Assembly (NCBI GenBank): GCA_050084515.1 | Contig: CM114271.1 | Location: 9,796,001 to 9,860,000, forward strand | Direction: 5' to 3' | Source: Blasia pusilla | Lineage: Eukaryota; Marchantiophyta; Marchantiopsida; Blasiales | DNA: 64,000 nt | In this document: in pieces, positions 31,730 to 42,801 of the stretch | Layout of the letters: each line of letters begins with the position of its first letter | Position numbering within the stretch: position 1 is the stretch's first letter | Program-made: the position numbers and the translations under genes | Notes under the pieces: generated by a model | Database searches by the model: none | What the model saw: the letters and a program-made list of their open reading frames with translations, nothing else | Told to the model about the DNA's origin: nothing

Positions 31730-33555
31730 CCCAACGGTTTCCACCATCACCACCTTGTGATTGTGTCAAGTATTGGTTTGTAGTTGATTGAGTGACGTTA
31801 TATTGAGTGCCTCTTCCTCCATATGCTTGATATCCACCACAACCATGGAAGTTTTTGCCATAACCCTTGCCTCTGTTTGATCCATAACTTGCAAATAGTG
31901 CACTTTCTTGCAGACTAGACGAGTTACCGTTGCCTACTAGGCCCATCTCTTCACTGATCAATAGAGGAACTAACTCTTAAAAGGTTGGATATTTCTCTCT
32001 CACAAAGATAGAGGTCTTAAAGGACTTGTAATCGTTTGAAAGGCCTTGAGGAGTGAATAAAATCATATCATTATCTTCTATTGTCACTCCAATGCTATTC
32101 AACTGATTAACAATATATTTGATACTCAAAATATAATCATTGATGCTCTGCAATCCTTTCCTCACTTTGTTCAATTGTTGTTTCAATTGAAGCTTTTTGA
32201 CCTTTGTAGATGTCTGGAACAGCTTTTCCAATGCATCCCATGTCGTGCGCCTACTCTCCTTGAACGTTAACCTTGTTTGTTGCAGAAGCGTACGTTGAGT
32301 AGGTCATGCTCTCAACGATGATCTGCATCCAAACACGCACTTCAGTTAGTCGGGTCTTGGATCAATCAGCGGGATTACTTTACGAGTTCTCGTCTCGGAC
32401 TCTCATCAAGCTCAACCTTCCTAGTTTCGCGGTTTACAACATCGGCAAATCTTGAAAGACTTGGGACAGACTTCTGGTCGGTTTAGGAACCTGAAACGAC
32501 GTTTCGCGCCTAGCGGTTCCAACTATCCGATGGACATCCAATGAGTTCCTCACCAAGACTCGCACGAAGTGAATCTCGGGTTGGAATCCAAGTGTGGCGT
32601 ACAAAGTCCACTCCCTTGGATCAGGTTTGGGTTTCGGGTTTCCGCGCCAAACTCCCGTTCCATCCGTGCCTTTGAAACGCCGTTTGGCGCCCAAAGTGGG
32701 GATTCATTTCCCGAGATATTTCGGAGAGGGTCCTCCCTTACTAGTACTTCTGGGGATCTCCAAGGGCCCCCTATATTTAGGGAAAGACACACGGGCCTCT
32801 CCAATTGGCCCTCAACCCGATTGCTCTCTCAATCGTTTTTGGCCAATATCTCAGCCTATACTTATGCGTTTGCTGAGATCTTTGGTGCGTTGGAAGCGTC
32901 TTAAGATCATCTTTCCAACACGCCCTTATTTGTCCCAAATGCATCTCGGAGCTCAACGTTATGGTCCTAAACATAGTCAGATTCTCCCAAACGCTAGTCG
33001 TGTTCCAAACTGGTTCTCACCTCTTTGGCAACCAACCTCCCAAGACTCAACTCATCTCAAGTCTTGGCTCACGTTTGGTCTAGGTTTCCTGGTTGCGACC
33101 ACTAACGCATGAAACACACAACTCTGTTCCGCGTTTCGTCTCTTAGACTTTTCCAAGAGACTTATCCAAACGCCTCTCCAAAGCGCAAGCCTCGCAGCGT
33201 GAGTTCCTTTGAGTTCTGATGTTTCGCTTGGCACCTATTTGGTGTTGTTTGGTTATGAGGGTCGCGACATCCCAGGCCTCCTTCGGAAGATCAACATCTG
33301 GGATGTGACCTTTCATTGGAAACTGATCGTTATTGAAATGTAGTGGATTACTTGCCTTGCGCATTTGTTCCAAGCGCGAACATTCAAGTCTGTTGAGTCA
33401 CCTTCTGGCTTGGCCTCATCACCTATGATGAGCTCCCATAGTTCTTGACCCATGAGAAATTGTTTCATGCAAAACTTCCAGACATTGTAATTATGCTTGT
33501 CTAGCTTCTCGCATGTGATTGCTGTTGAGGAATATTCCATGATAAACGATTTCAC
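31730..33555 (-). pseudogene. Copia gag, interrupted by a solo LTR
   Basis: The gag N-terminus lies at 33555-33270 (LDKHNYNVWKFCMKQFLMGQELW). The C-terminal half lies at 32240-31730 (TTWDALEKLFQTSTKVKKLQLKQQL, INDYILSIKYIVNQLNSIG). The zinc knuckle reads NYCGIKDHYAKFC, missing its first Cys. The two halves join in the AWD/TWD segment once the 1,029-bp insertion at 32241-33269 is removed. Confidence 0.8.
32241..33269. mobile_element. Solo LTR inside copia gag
   Basis: This 1,029-bp insertion begins TGTCGTGCG and ends GTCGCGACA, giving TG...CA termini with matching short inverted repeats. It is flanked by the 5-bp duplication TCCCA (32236-32240 and 33270-33274). A TATA-like CCTATATTTAGGG lies near 32771. 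There are no coding domains. The length, termini and duplication fit an LTR left by recombination. It matches no other LTR in the window, so the parent family is not represented here. Confidence 0.82.
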
Positions 33556-34044
33556 TCATAAAAATGTAATTTTAGGTTTTCTACTACTCCAATTGAAGCA
33601 TAGACCACACCTACATAGAATTCGACCTGAAATTTGCTAAAATTGATCAACTGTATGAAGGAACTAGTCAAAATTGGCCTGTACAGAGCAAAGTGCATCA
33701 CTTTTCTTCACTAATTGCACTTTCCTACACCAAGATTGATACTACATGAGCTCATAGTGTCAGAATCAAGCAATTTTGGATGCGTTGGAAAGATCTCGAC
33801 GAGCTCTATAAGACAGCTAGAACAAGCCTTTGGTATTTTTCCAACCAAAGCGGACCCAGACGGCTGAATCAACCGGAAAAGCCCTAAAAAATGCCTCCAA
33901 AGTTTTATCACCGTCAAAGCTCCACCTGAAATCTGCACCCATTGAGCTCTGAATAAAATTTCCTTCTCCTAAACTTGAATTGTGCCTTCTCTTGCCTCTC
34001 TTATCTCTTCAAACACCAAGAATTTCAAGTGATTTTCTCTTCCC

Positions 34045-34056
34045 GCTCTGATACCA
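34045..34056 (-). promoter_or_regulatory. Copia primer-binding site (initiator tRNA-Met)
   Basis: Read on the minus strand, TGGTATCAGAGC directly follows the 5' LTR. This is the standard primer site for tRNA-iMet in plant copia elements. Confidence 0.95.
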
Positions 34057-34366
34057 TGTGGAAAACTGCTAAATAAGCATAACTGGCAGAAAACGGCTCT
34101 CACACACACACCACCATGGAGAACAAAATTTGCAATGAGAGAATGAGTGGAGGCTAGTCCTCTTCTCAATTATATAGGATATGTACAAGAAAACCTAACC
34201 CTACCCTTAACCATAGTCTTGAGTCAGACAAACTAGGATTAACTAACCCTAGTTAAGATAATCGTGCTTAATTGACTAACAAAGATTAAGCTTTCCTACT
34301 TCGTGTGAGTACCAAATGTAGCAGTTCAGGTGTCTCATGAGCTTGACTGTAACTCAATCTTCAATA
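34057..34366 (-). repeat. Copia 5' LTR
   Basis: It is 310 bp, nearly the same as 28102-28415. Read on the minus strand it starts TATTGAAG and ends TTTTCCACA; the first TG of the canonical terminus has become TA. Divergence from the other LTR is modest by eye, so the insertion is younger than the decayed Ty3 host. Confidence 0.92.
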
Positions 34367-34690
34367 GGAATGAGGCCTTAGTGGCTTTGGAGGAAGCATG
34401 GGTCTTAGCCCTCCGTCAAACCAAACTTGTACAAGACGAACAGAAACAACGATACGATTGACATTTACGCCCGCAATCTATAACCATCGAGGACCTGGTG
34501 TTGCTGTATGATAACCGCCGGTTGAAGTTCCCCGGGAAGTTAAAGTTGAACTAGATGGGACCCTACCATATATTAGCAATATATGAGAATGGATCATTGC
34601 AGTTGGAAACCTTGAACGGAGAAGCGCTACCCACTAGCGTCAATGGCATGCATGTTCAAGGGTATCATCAGTCGCAACCCTACCCTGACT
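34367..34690 (+). pseudogene. Ty3 integrase C-terminal tail
   Basis: It continues pol after the copia insertion: EALVALEEAWVLALRQTKL, then ITIEDLVLLYDNRRLKFPGKLKL, then GPYHILAIYENGSLQLETL and the terminal NGMHVQGYHQ. The first part is the linker helix and the second an SH3-like C-terminal domain typical of Ty3 integrases. Stops occur near 34461 and 34553. It ends with TGA/TAA codons at about 34690, directly before a purine-rich tract (TTTGAAGGGGGG). Confidence 0.8.
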
Positions 34691-35079
34691 AAAATTTGAA
34701 GGGGGGCATTTTATAACAAAGCACTTCGCGTTATCACGAGGAACCAAGTGCGGTGTCGGGCTTTGGGTTCCCACGAAGTTCAAAGAGGAGACTGCTTCGG
34801 TCTTCAACGAAGCACGAAGAGGCAAACAGACTTTTTTCGTCAATCAAGACCAAGAAGACCTGGCCATTATCCTACACGCCATGCTCTAACCATTGCCGAC
34901 GGTGTCGGTATATCTTTGCCGCCACATCCAAGAAACCGTTAAGGGATTGCATCGACATAAGTCAGTGGCTACTACTTAGGCGTTCATTTTCATGGACGGA
35001 GAGCCTCCAAGGTTTTGCAGCAAGCCAAAGCACGGAGCACATAGGGATCAACTTGTGGCACATTGCTCGACACCAACGA
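34691..35079 (+). other. Ty3 post-pol spacer with repeated short motif
   Basis: It begins with a polypurine-like AAATTTGAAGGGGGGC, then has several AAGCACTTCG / GAAGCACGAAG motifs. It is homologous to 44760-45140 by its shared tail (CATTCTCATGGA and following). No ORF of note. Confidence 0.5.
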
Positions 35080-36900
35080 TGCCTTGTGAAGACCCATCTC
35101 CCATCATGCAAAACGCAACCATGCCAATTATTAAGCTTATGCCCAAGTTAATCAAAGCGCTCAAACAACGGTTGCGGGTAACATTTTTCCAATCAAATTG
35201 GACTCTTACCTCATGAGAGCTTCTCGGGGAGGTTTGTTATTTGGCTCGAGGCCGCCAAATTCAAGAAATTGGGGTTTTGGTACCAAGCCCAACCACAAAA
35301 TTGGACTCCGGATGATTGGAGGGTGACGTATATGCTTCCTGCTGCTCCTGGGTATGAGTATGACAATGACTTGTTGGTGAAGCACAAAGATGTGTTGGCG
35401 TTGGGATGTGTGATGTCACATTTCTTAAGAAGGAATGGCTATAACGCAACATCCTTGTCCCCACTCTTGTTTGGACAATTCTGCAAGCACTTGATGGCCT
35501 TGTTCTATCTTGCTCGTTCTTACTACCTAAGTAATAAGCTTGTCAAGATGTGCTATATGTTGTGGAATCAACATTTGGAACCCGAAGCACCAGGTGTAGA
35601 CTTCACTACCTTCTTGGACAGACAAGTGCGCAGGATGATCAAAACGCTTCATCTGGTTACGAAGTCTTTCTTATCGCCTTTCTTAATTCATTTTTACATT
35701 CATAAGAAGGAACTTCCAGCGGATGAGGCGCTAGATTGGACGCAATTGACTCCGGTGCGCATGCCAAAGTCGGATGACACTTCTGCTTTGGGAAGTTGTG
35801 AAGTCACGCTGACTCATGAAGCAAGTCGGAGGTGACAACAACCTAGTTCTTCTTTGGGCAAAGACAAAGATCGATCCGAAGTACCAAGACCAAAGCGCGT
35901 ACGGGTAAACTTTGAGATGCCTTTGGACACAGACCCTGGACCACCGGAAGATCCAGTTGAGACACCCAACAATACCGACACCTCCCAAACTCTTTGTCAC
36001 ATGCCGAGGACTTCAATGCATCTTTTGTGGTTCTTGAATCTTGCCGTACCAGTCATAAACCACCTACATAAGGTATTACACGTGGGCGATGAGACAGGAG
36101 CGGAACAATATATCTAGGCGTTGAATGAACTTGACACCAATGCACAGTCTTTGTTAGAGAACTAAGCACAACAAAGCCTGCTACAGCAACAGCTCGAGCC
36201 TCGCAATCAAGAGCTCGACGACACTAAGGTGACGCTTTGTAAAGCTCAAGCGGAGTTGGTACAAGCGTAGTATGAATCCCGGAATGCACAAAAATGGGAA
36301 ATTTTGGCAATCAATATAGAGTTTTGGGCAGATCAGTTGGTTGCGCAAGTCAAGCAGGCTTAGCAGTTGATTCGGTAGTATCAACAACAAGTGGCTCTTC
36401 TACAAATGGAATTCAAGAAAGTAGCGTGGCATAATGCTCAGATGTCCAAATTACTACAAGATCAGCAAGAAACCAACACCGACTTGCTAGCACAATGGTC
36501 ATAAGCCACAGGGAGGATCTCAATCTTGGAAGGACAACAAAAGCTTCTAAACAAAGTGCACCTAGATCCCAAAGACGTTAAGGAGATTGTGGAGGAGGCC
36601 CATAAGAACTTCGAACAAGAAATGATCAAAGAAATATCATATATCAACAAACACTGGAAACGCCAGTTCGATAACCATGCAAAGCCACTTGTGGAAGCAT
36701 CACCAACCATTACGGTTGCACTTGAAGAGCTTCCTCCATTTATACCCTCGGATGTCTTAGTCGAGAACAAAGTGCTTGGGACTTTGTTGGTCATTATTAA
36801 GTGGAGAGAGAAAATGAGGAATACATGCCCAACATCATCAACAAACCTTCGACTATTCATGGTCGTTTTCCCCCTGCAACCGAGTTTGAAGGATTAGAAG
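35080..36900 (+). pseudogene. Extra sense ORF between pol and 3' LTR of Ty3 element 1
   Basis: From about 35080, a conserved region has VTFFQSNWTLTS, a 188-codon open stretch (35269-35835), a basic nuclear-signal-like PRPKRVRVNF, and then a long Gln-rich coiled-coil-like region to about 36900. Open-stretch hallmarks are VKHKDVLALGC, FCKHLMALFYLARSYYLSNKL and FLSPFLIHFYIHKKEL...ALDWTQLTPVRMPK. Related copies occur at 38285-40640 (minus strand, also downstream of pol) and 45140-46640. No transmembrane segment is visible, so an envelope-like function is not supported. I recognise no domain. Stops at 35214, 35833, 36116 and 36164, plus several in the coiled-coil part, break it. Confidence 0.6.
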
Positions 36901-36956
36901 ATACATTTATGGACTTAGATGTAGAACAATGAAGTGTTTGTCGGGGTGGCTCACAT

Positions 36957-36969
36957 TTGAGGGAGGGGG
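36957..36969 (+). promoter_or_regulatory. Ty3 polypurine tract
   Basis: TTGAGGGAGGGGG lies directly before the LTR start (TGTGATACC). It is the second purine tract downstream of pol; the other is at 34694-34706. Confidence 0.8.
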
Positions 36970-36971
36970 TA

Positions 36972-38233
36972 TGTGATACCCAAAAATTTATAATTTTGCA
37001 GATTAATACATTTTTATTCAACCTGAGTATGGATCTCTTCAAGGATGAAGACTACTTGAAGTAAAGTTTGTATATACAAGACTGCCTTGAATATTATTTT
37101 TGCGTATTGGATATTATGAGGAATATTGGAGTGGATGATGAAGCTCCTAGGACAAGGCAGAGAGATGGAATATCAAGGATTTGCCTTGGAGGAGAGGGAA
37201 ATGAACTCAAAAAGTCTAAAGACCAAGAGCGAAGCTTGACAAAGACAACGAAGCCTAATCAAGAACCTAGTTATGGAGTGCTTCGCCCTTTAACGGAGCA
37301 CAAAGAAGAAGCATAAGTACTTTTCTCTTCAACAAAGCACCAAGACCAAGCAGTAGTGCTTCGCGTAAGAACGAAGCATTTGGAACAAGCGCGAAGAATG
37401 CAGTGCTTCATCTTCAGAAGAAGAGGAAGAGCTTTGTCCTTGAAGGAAGAATAAGAGGTCCCGACTTCGCATTGAAGAGAAAATTGGTCACGATTTCAAG
37501 CGGCACACTGTTAGAGTAGTTAGGCTAGGAAGAGGCGTGACTTTTCAGAGTAGATAAGAAGGTAGGACAGTTACGACGAGCGGATTTGTAGAGATCATAT
37601 TAAGAGTCAAGAGAAACGTAGATTTAAATAGTTAAAAGATCCCAATAGGTGCTTACTTAGCAAGAAGCGCTTCAGATCATTGGTACTAATGTTGTTTGGA
37701 AGGATATTTAAGGATCATCAACATAGTGATCAACATCATTCTCTTACGATGTCCTTATGCTGTAGCAATGGTCCGAGCAAGAGAGTAGTATCCTCTCGTG
37801 CTTGTATACACTTTGAAGCTTTCTTGTTCTTGATGGAATAGTAAAGAACCCATTTCTTCACTCTGATGTGCGATGCATATGTTTGAGAATTCTTATTGGG
37901 TGTGCAGAGTGAGGAGTGGATTAGGAGAGCAACTTTCACCAATAGAATAACCAACATCAAGATGTGAGAAATCCGTTCGACAGAGAGTAGCCTGCCAAGA
38001 CGGATTGAGTTCCGAAAGTAGGCGAAGCCGTCTTCTTGTTGAGACCTCTCTGAGGTTCTTTGGTATTGAGTGAAGATGTACCTGAGCGTGAATTCAATTC
38101 CAGTGGAGAGAATCAAGGAAAGACATTGTGGTACTAATGGAGAGAAGAATATGATGATAACAAATTGAATCCGAATTGTATACACTTAACTACAACTATT
38201 GCAAGATAAACCCCAATTTAAACTCTCTTTTCA
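36972..38233 (+). repeat. Ty3 element 1, 3' LTR
   Basis: The 1,262-bp LTR starts TGTGATACCC and ends CTCTTTTCA. It aligns with 43553-44577, which starts TGCGATACC and ends CTCTTTTCA. Numerous AGTGCTTCG / CGAAGCA motifs lie at 37280-37450. The retrotransposon has no matching 5' LTR in the window. Confidence 0.8.
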
Positions 38234-39179
38234 GATAATCGTGATCCTCTTGGGGATTGAACTCATTAAATTACCATAAAAAGATCAATTCTTATAATTC
38301 TTGTACATTACATCCACCAAGTACTCCGTTGGTCCCATGGAATCCCCCAAGCAAAGCATCTGTTGTATTTTTGTCATGATTGGCAAAGTTAGACTTGAGA
38401 ACCATGTGAAGTGAGACATAGTACTCAACATCTTACGGAGAGTGAAAACCTCTTCGTTATTGTGAAGTGTCTTCATTTGCTTGTCTGTTTCGGCTGGTTC
38501 GTCCTTGGTTGGTACATTGAAATCCACTCTTATGCGCTTTGGCTGTGGCACTTCCGGACACTCCTCATACTATGTTGAGGAAGAACTTTGGTGCATTCTT
38601 GGGTAAGCCGCTTTGCTTTGTGGAGTCTCGATGACCTCTCTTCAACCCAAAGCGGAAGCATCGCTAGTTTGTGGCATACGTATGGATGTCAATTGAACCC
38701 AATCTAGAGCTTTGTCAAGCAAAAGCTCCTTCTTATGCATACACAAGTGGATCAAGAATGGTGTTAAATATGACTTGTTATTTGGATGCAAGACTTCTAT
38801 CTTTTGCCTAACCTGTCGTTCCAGAAAAGTAGAAAAATCCACGTCCAACTCCATAGGATTTTTGTGTTGAGTCCACAAAATGTGGCATATGTACACATGT
38901 TCATTGCTCAAATAGTACGAGCGGGCAGGAAAGAAGAGAGTCATAAGGTGCTTACAAAACTATGAAAATAGGGGCGGAGGGAATAACGAAGCTTTGTACC
39001 CGTTTATACGTAATCTGTTCGAGTTGAAACAGCCCAAGGCTACCAAATCTTCATGTCGAATTTGCACTTCGCAATCATACTGTATGTCAGGGGCGGCAGG
39101 TAACTGCTAGGTGCCATGCCTAATCATCCACCGTCTAGTTCTCCAACTGTGCCCGAACGACAAAGCCCTTTTTTCCTGA

Positions 39180-40221
39180 GCCGTTCTCCCCACTTTCTCC
39201 TCCTTAGTTACCTCCGGTCAGTCTGGGCTCCAATCTTCCTTGATGGAAGCCCACTTTGAGGCAGTTTTTAGAGGCACTATGTCTGACGGGAATATCCCCA
39301 TGGAGGTTAGGGCCCGTATTCGCTCTTGCTCCGGAAAGGGGCAGGCTCATGGGTAGGGGCGCCCCTTCTCCAGCTTTCGTGATCGCACCACTTACCTATA
39401 CCAGCGATGCGGTTCCGCTTGGGCCTCCCCCAACCATCAGTGGTTGGTTCGACACATTGCGAGTGTCGCCGGAGCCTGGATCCACTTGGTGTGCATTTGG
39501 CACGCTGTCCAGTTGGGGGTGAGAGGATAGCCACTCACGATGTAGTGCGGGATATCATGTTCAGTATTGCTCGGGAGAGTGGCTTCCATGTGCAGAGAGA
39601 GAGGCACTACTCCTTGCGGGATTCCCTCATTCGTGCCGATCTCTACATGACACGTGAGGCTGAGGTGGTTGTGGCGGACGTGGTAGTCACAGATCCCACG
39701 CAGAGGGGTGCGAGCCCAAGTGGTGGCCCAAGGGCGAATGCTACAAGGAGCGGCGGCGGCGAAGAAGACACATATCTACAGTCGACTACACGAGGGACAC
39801 ATCTTCATCCCCCTGGCCATAGAGATGTATGGGGCTATGGGGGAGAGGTTCGACTCGTTCCTTACGGACTGCGCCCATCATCTCCACTCGAGAAATGGGT
39901 TGTCCTTAGCTACTGCGATTTTGTATTGTAGGCAGCGGGTCTCCATAGCGTTGCAGCGTGCCCAGGCCAATGGGATTTTGCGGCGGGCTCAGGCTGTGGG
40001 AGACGCCGGCGCTAGAGGCCCACTTAGTAGTAGTCATAGCTCTCTTGTTGTTCTTGATATTGTCTCTGCTTTGTTGGTGAGTTTCGTCGTTAGGGGGAAT
40101 GCCCCCTTCTTCCTTTTCTGGTCGTGTTGTGGCCTTCAGGTTTTGACTCTTTGAGTCCCCCTCTTTTGTACTTCCGATGGGTTTTCCATCACTCGTTTTT
40201 ATCGAAGTGCATCTTTCTTTC
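39180..40221 (+). mobile_element. 5'-truncated LINE fragment 1
   Basis: About 1.04 kb of non-LTR retrotransposon, flanked by the 10-bp duplication TTTTTCCTGA (39170-39179 and 40222-40231). It encodes the C-terminal zinc-binding region of ORF2: CECRR, DPLGVHLARCPVGGERIATHD, then ERHYSLRDSLIRADLYM and VVVADVVVTDP. The 3' end is TCGAAGTGCATCTTTC. It is related to 54386-56186. Confidence 0.8.
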
Positions 40222-40224
40222 TTT

Positions 40225-40578
40225 TTCCTGAAATGCTTCACTGCTCGGCTTGATCTTAGCTCGCCCTGCAACTCCGTAGAAGTTAATGACCAGTTTGCTT
40301 GGAAGAATGTAGCCAAAGACCATTGTTATAACGCTTCTAGGCTCTCGGCGTTGAGATTCACACTTGGCAGCACTGTGCTTTGCATAATCGGAATAACTTT
40401 TTCCTGAAATGCTCCGTTGCTTGGCTTGATCTTAGCTCGCCCTGCAACTCTGTGGACGTTAATGACCAATTCGCTTGGAAGAACATAGCCAAAGACCGTT
40501 GTTCTAACACTTCCACAATCTTGGCGTTGAGATTCACACGTGGCAGCACTGTGCTTTGCACAATTGGAATAACTTTTT
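40225..40578. repeat. 176-bp tandem duplication in the extra ORF
   Basis: CCTGAAATGCT recurs at 40227 and 40403, and the following sequence (CTCGCCCTGCAACTC, GTGGCAGCACTGTGCTTTGCA and so on) is repeated. Divergence is visible by eye, so the duplication is not recent. The period is not a multiple of three. Confidence 0.85.
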
Positions 40579-40869
40579 TCGCATGACATCGGAAGTGCCG
40601 ATCTAGGATGAGTTGGTTTATGCTTGCGTGCTCCTTTTTTTGGCCTACTCCTCACTTGCGGTTGCTTTGTATCCATGAAAAATGAGAGAATGCGAGTTCA
40701 AGGGGTCTAGTCTTGGTTCTTGATAACTATTTCTTGTTGTAACGGCTGCTTGTTTTCAATATGTTGGTTGCATCTTCCAGATCCTCGCACGAGGACAAAG
40801 ACCATGTAACCGCTGTGCCAAAATGCTTCGTTACTTCTTACGAGGGGAAGCGCTACTCCTTCCTCAGTC

Positions 40870-41274
40870 TTCAGTCAAGGTATGTTTCGAGAAAATGAAA
40901 TCTTTTTATATGCATCCCATTCACATGCGTAGGCAATGCTTCACCTTCTTACATCTCCAACTTCAAGGAACCATTCTCAAAAATTTGAATCACTCCGTAA
41001 GGTCCCATCTAGTTCAGTTTAAGCTTCCCTAGAAACTTCAGACGTCGGTTATTATAGAGCAACACAAGATCTCCTTCACTAATAGATTGAGGTTGAAGAT
41101 GTTTATCATAGCTCTTCTTCCTCTCCGCTTGCATAGTCTTTGTATGTTGGAGAGCAAAGAGCCTTACCTCTTTGAGTGCTACCAAGTCTTCATTCCTCTT
41201 CTTTGTTATGATTGGTTCCTCTTCGTCACATGTATCTTTCAGAATTCAACAGGTAGGAAGATCCCATTCAATCA
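40870..41274 (-). pseudogene. Integrase tail of Ty3 element 2
   Basis: Read on the minus strand, it parallels 34372-34690: LVALKEVRLFALQHTKTMQ, ISEGDLVLLYNNRRLKFLGKLKL then a TAG, a MGPYG segment, and NGMHIKRFHF. It starts at the IEWDLPT position, where transposon copy E is inserted. Confidence 0.72.
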
Positions 41275-41399
41275 GGGGCTGGTATTCCGACAGGAGAGAG
41301 GAAGAGAGGAGAGTCTCTCTTAAAAAAAGGGCGGAATTTGCCTCCTCTCTTCAAAAATTCATGACATTTCTTTATATTTTTCTCTCTTTCAAATGGTAA

Positions 41400-42780
41400 C
41401 AAGTGGACCAGATTGGGGCATAAACTAACCTCATTTTTCCAGGCTTGGATCTAATAGTAGATAGAAGGAGACCACTTCATACATGCTTACATCACTCTCT
41501 ATGTAAGCCAATTTTTTTCCAAATTGGTTTGTAAGCCAGTAAGAGGGAAAGCCAGCCAAAGGGTATATTATTGTTGTATAACCATCTGCAACATTTTTAT
41601 CAGTACAAAACTATTTTCATAACAATGATAGGTGCTAATAAACAATCAAACTATGGTGTCGATACACGACATTTCCTTCAAGGTTTGAATTCTCAATAGA
41701 TGAAAAGACGATGGGCTCTTAATACATCAATGCATGAAAAATCTCAACCGATCAATGCAGATCCATCAGATGGGGTTTTTTCATAACATAACAAATCAAA
41801 TCCGTACTCATCAAATCAAAATACAATCTGATGACTAGGTCTAGCCCAAGACTTTCACTGATGATAGATGGGATTTTTTCTCTGACTGATGATAGTCTTG
41901 GAGATAAAGGAATTGAAAAAGATGACAGGTGATTTGGTGAAATCACATGTCATTAGAAATGTTGGCTCACGAATAGGCACATGTGGAGGCTGATGGGCGT
42001 CTAGCAACTCTATTTAAACACACATGTGAGAATTAGAGGAACCAAACAAGAAGGCCTAGAAGGAAGGACTGAGAGGAAAATGGAAGCATTCAGCCAGCCA
42101 ACCTGTCAGAATCCTACAGGTTGCTAGATGTCAGAAGTCAATAAACGCTAGTGACCTAACAAGAGAAGAGAGAGAATGAAGTGAATACAAGGCATCATCC
42201 TTACATGCAACCTGTTGGAATCCGATAAGTTGCATGAAAGATGAAGGTTGGATGTAAGAACCCGTCAAACTAATCCCCTAAACCCTAAACTTGTCAAAAT
42301 CCGACACGTTGCAGGACAAGAGACGAGGAGATACCGAAAACAAACATGACAGATCAGGGGTAAGAAAATTGAAAGAAGTACAGCCCAAAAATTTTGAAAA
42401 GCATATTTCAAGTTGTTTATTGAAATTCATTTGCAATTCAGATATTTACATTGGATTTCTTGAACTAAACTCTTGTATATGATCTCTTCCGCCTCGTCAT
42501 CTACAAAAATGTTCCTAAGTCTCTTTGGTTCCTATACAAAAGACTTCACCAGGCTAACTAGTGGTTCCTCTTGACAATTGTAGATGGGGATGGAAAAAGA
42601 AGGGGAACTTGAGAGTCTTGCCCTCCTAGGTGCTCCATATCGGTCCTATTTCACTTAAGATATGTCCCAACGCCTACCCTGACATGTTATCTTGTATGCT
42701 CTCCAAAGTGACACCCATATAGGATCAATATGTGTTGCTCTCCATCTTAAAACCACTACTAGCCCACTCCAAAATGTGTG
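41400..42780. other. Diverged 3' flank of copy E
   Basis: About 1.4 kb without a recognisable gene. It holds three degenerate palindromes (about 42097, 42207 and 42288) and, at 42480-42780 on the minus strand, the remains of the conserved open segment leading to the DDEAEEII-type acidic tail. Confidence 0.5.
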
Positions 42781-42801
42781 AAATCCAACAAGCCAGTGCA
42801 C

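Larger units (their letters stand above)
28102..34366 (-). mobile_element. Ty1/copia LTR retrotransposon with both LTRs
   Basis: The element lies on the minus strand between two LTRs (314 and 310 bp) and is flanked by the 5-bp duplication GGAAT (28097-28101 and 34367-34371). It has a primer site matching initiator tRNA-Met, gag, protease, integrase, reverse transcriptase and RNase H in copia order, and a polypurine tract. It interrupts the integrase of Ty3 element 1, whose frame continues at 34372. Several stops show it is inactive. Its gag is split by a solo LTR. Confidence 0.92.
10881..38233 (+). mobile_element. Ty3-type LTR retrotransposon 1, with two large insertions
   Basis: In order: gag (about 10900-12380), a linker ORF (12440-12937), protease, reverse transcriptase and RNase H to 15329. 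MULE copy C follows (15330-27314), then integrase (27315-28101), the copia element (28102-34366), the integrase tail (34367-34690), an extra sense ORF (about 35080-36900), a polypurine tract and the 3' LTR (36972-38233). Removing the two insertions makes pol continuous across both joins. The 5' LTR is missing; transposon copy D lies where it should be. Many stops show it is long dead. Confidence 0.82.
38285..40640 (-). pseudogene. Extra sense ORF of Ty3 element 2, split by a LINE
   Basis: On the minus strand the N-terminal part (40576-40225) has FFQANWSLTSTELQGELRSS in two tandem copies. After the LINE, 39170-38285 carries IRHEDLVALGC, MTLFFPARSYYLSNEHV, FLERQVRQKIEVLHPNNKSYL, PFLIHLCMHKKELL...ALDWVQLTSIRMP and PQPKRIRVDF. 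It ends within the LTLPIMTKIQQMLCLGDSMG segment and lacks the coiled-coil tail. Its order after pol repeats that of element 1, which confirms the architecture. Confidence 0.65.
38285..41274 (-). mobile_element. Ty3-type element 2, 3' remnant
   Basis: This minus-strand remnant of the same family runs from the integrase tail (41274-40870) through the post-pol spacer to the extra ORF (40640-38285). A LINE is inserted at 39180-40221. Its pol is cut at 41275 by the right end of transposon copy E. Its 3' LTR is absent; Ty3 element 1's LTR ends 50 bp away. Confidence 0.7.

Noticed and set aside
34700-34720. Start of a 3' LTR directly after Ty3 pol
   Set aside because: The sequence after the purine tract does not start with TG and does not match the LTR at 36972; the true tract and LTR lie after the extra ORF.
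35269-35835. Envelope-like protein of the Ty3 element
   Set aside because: No signal peptide, transmembrane segment or fusion-type segment is visible; a basic patch and coiled coil suggest an intracellular protein.
39407-39931. Independent host protein of 174 residues
   Set aside because: It is the zinc-binding tail of a LINE ORF2; the same sequence recurs at 54670-55260 and the insertion has a 10-bp duplication.
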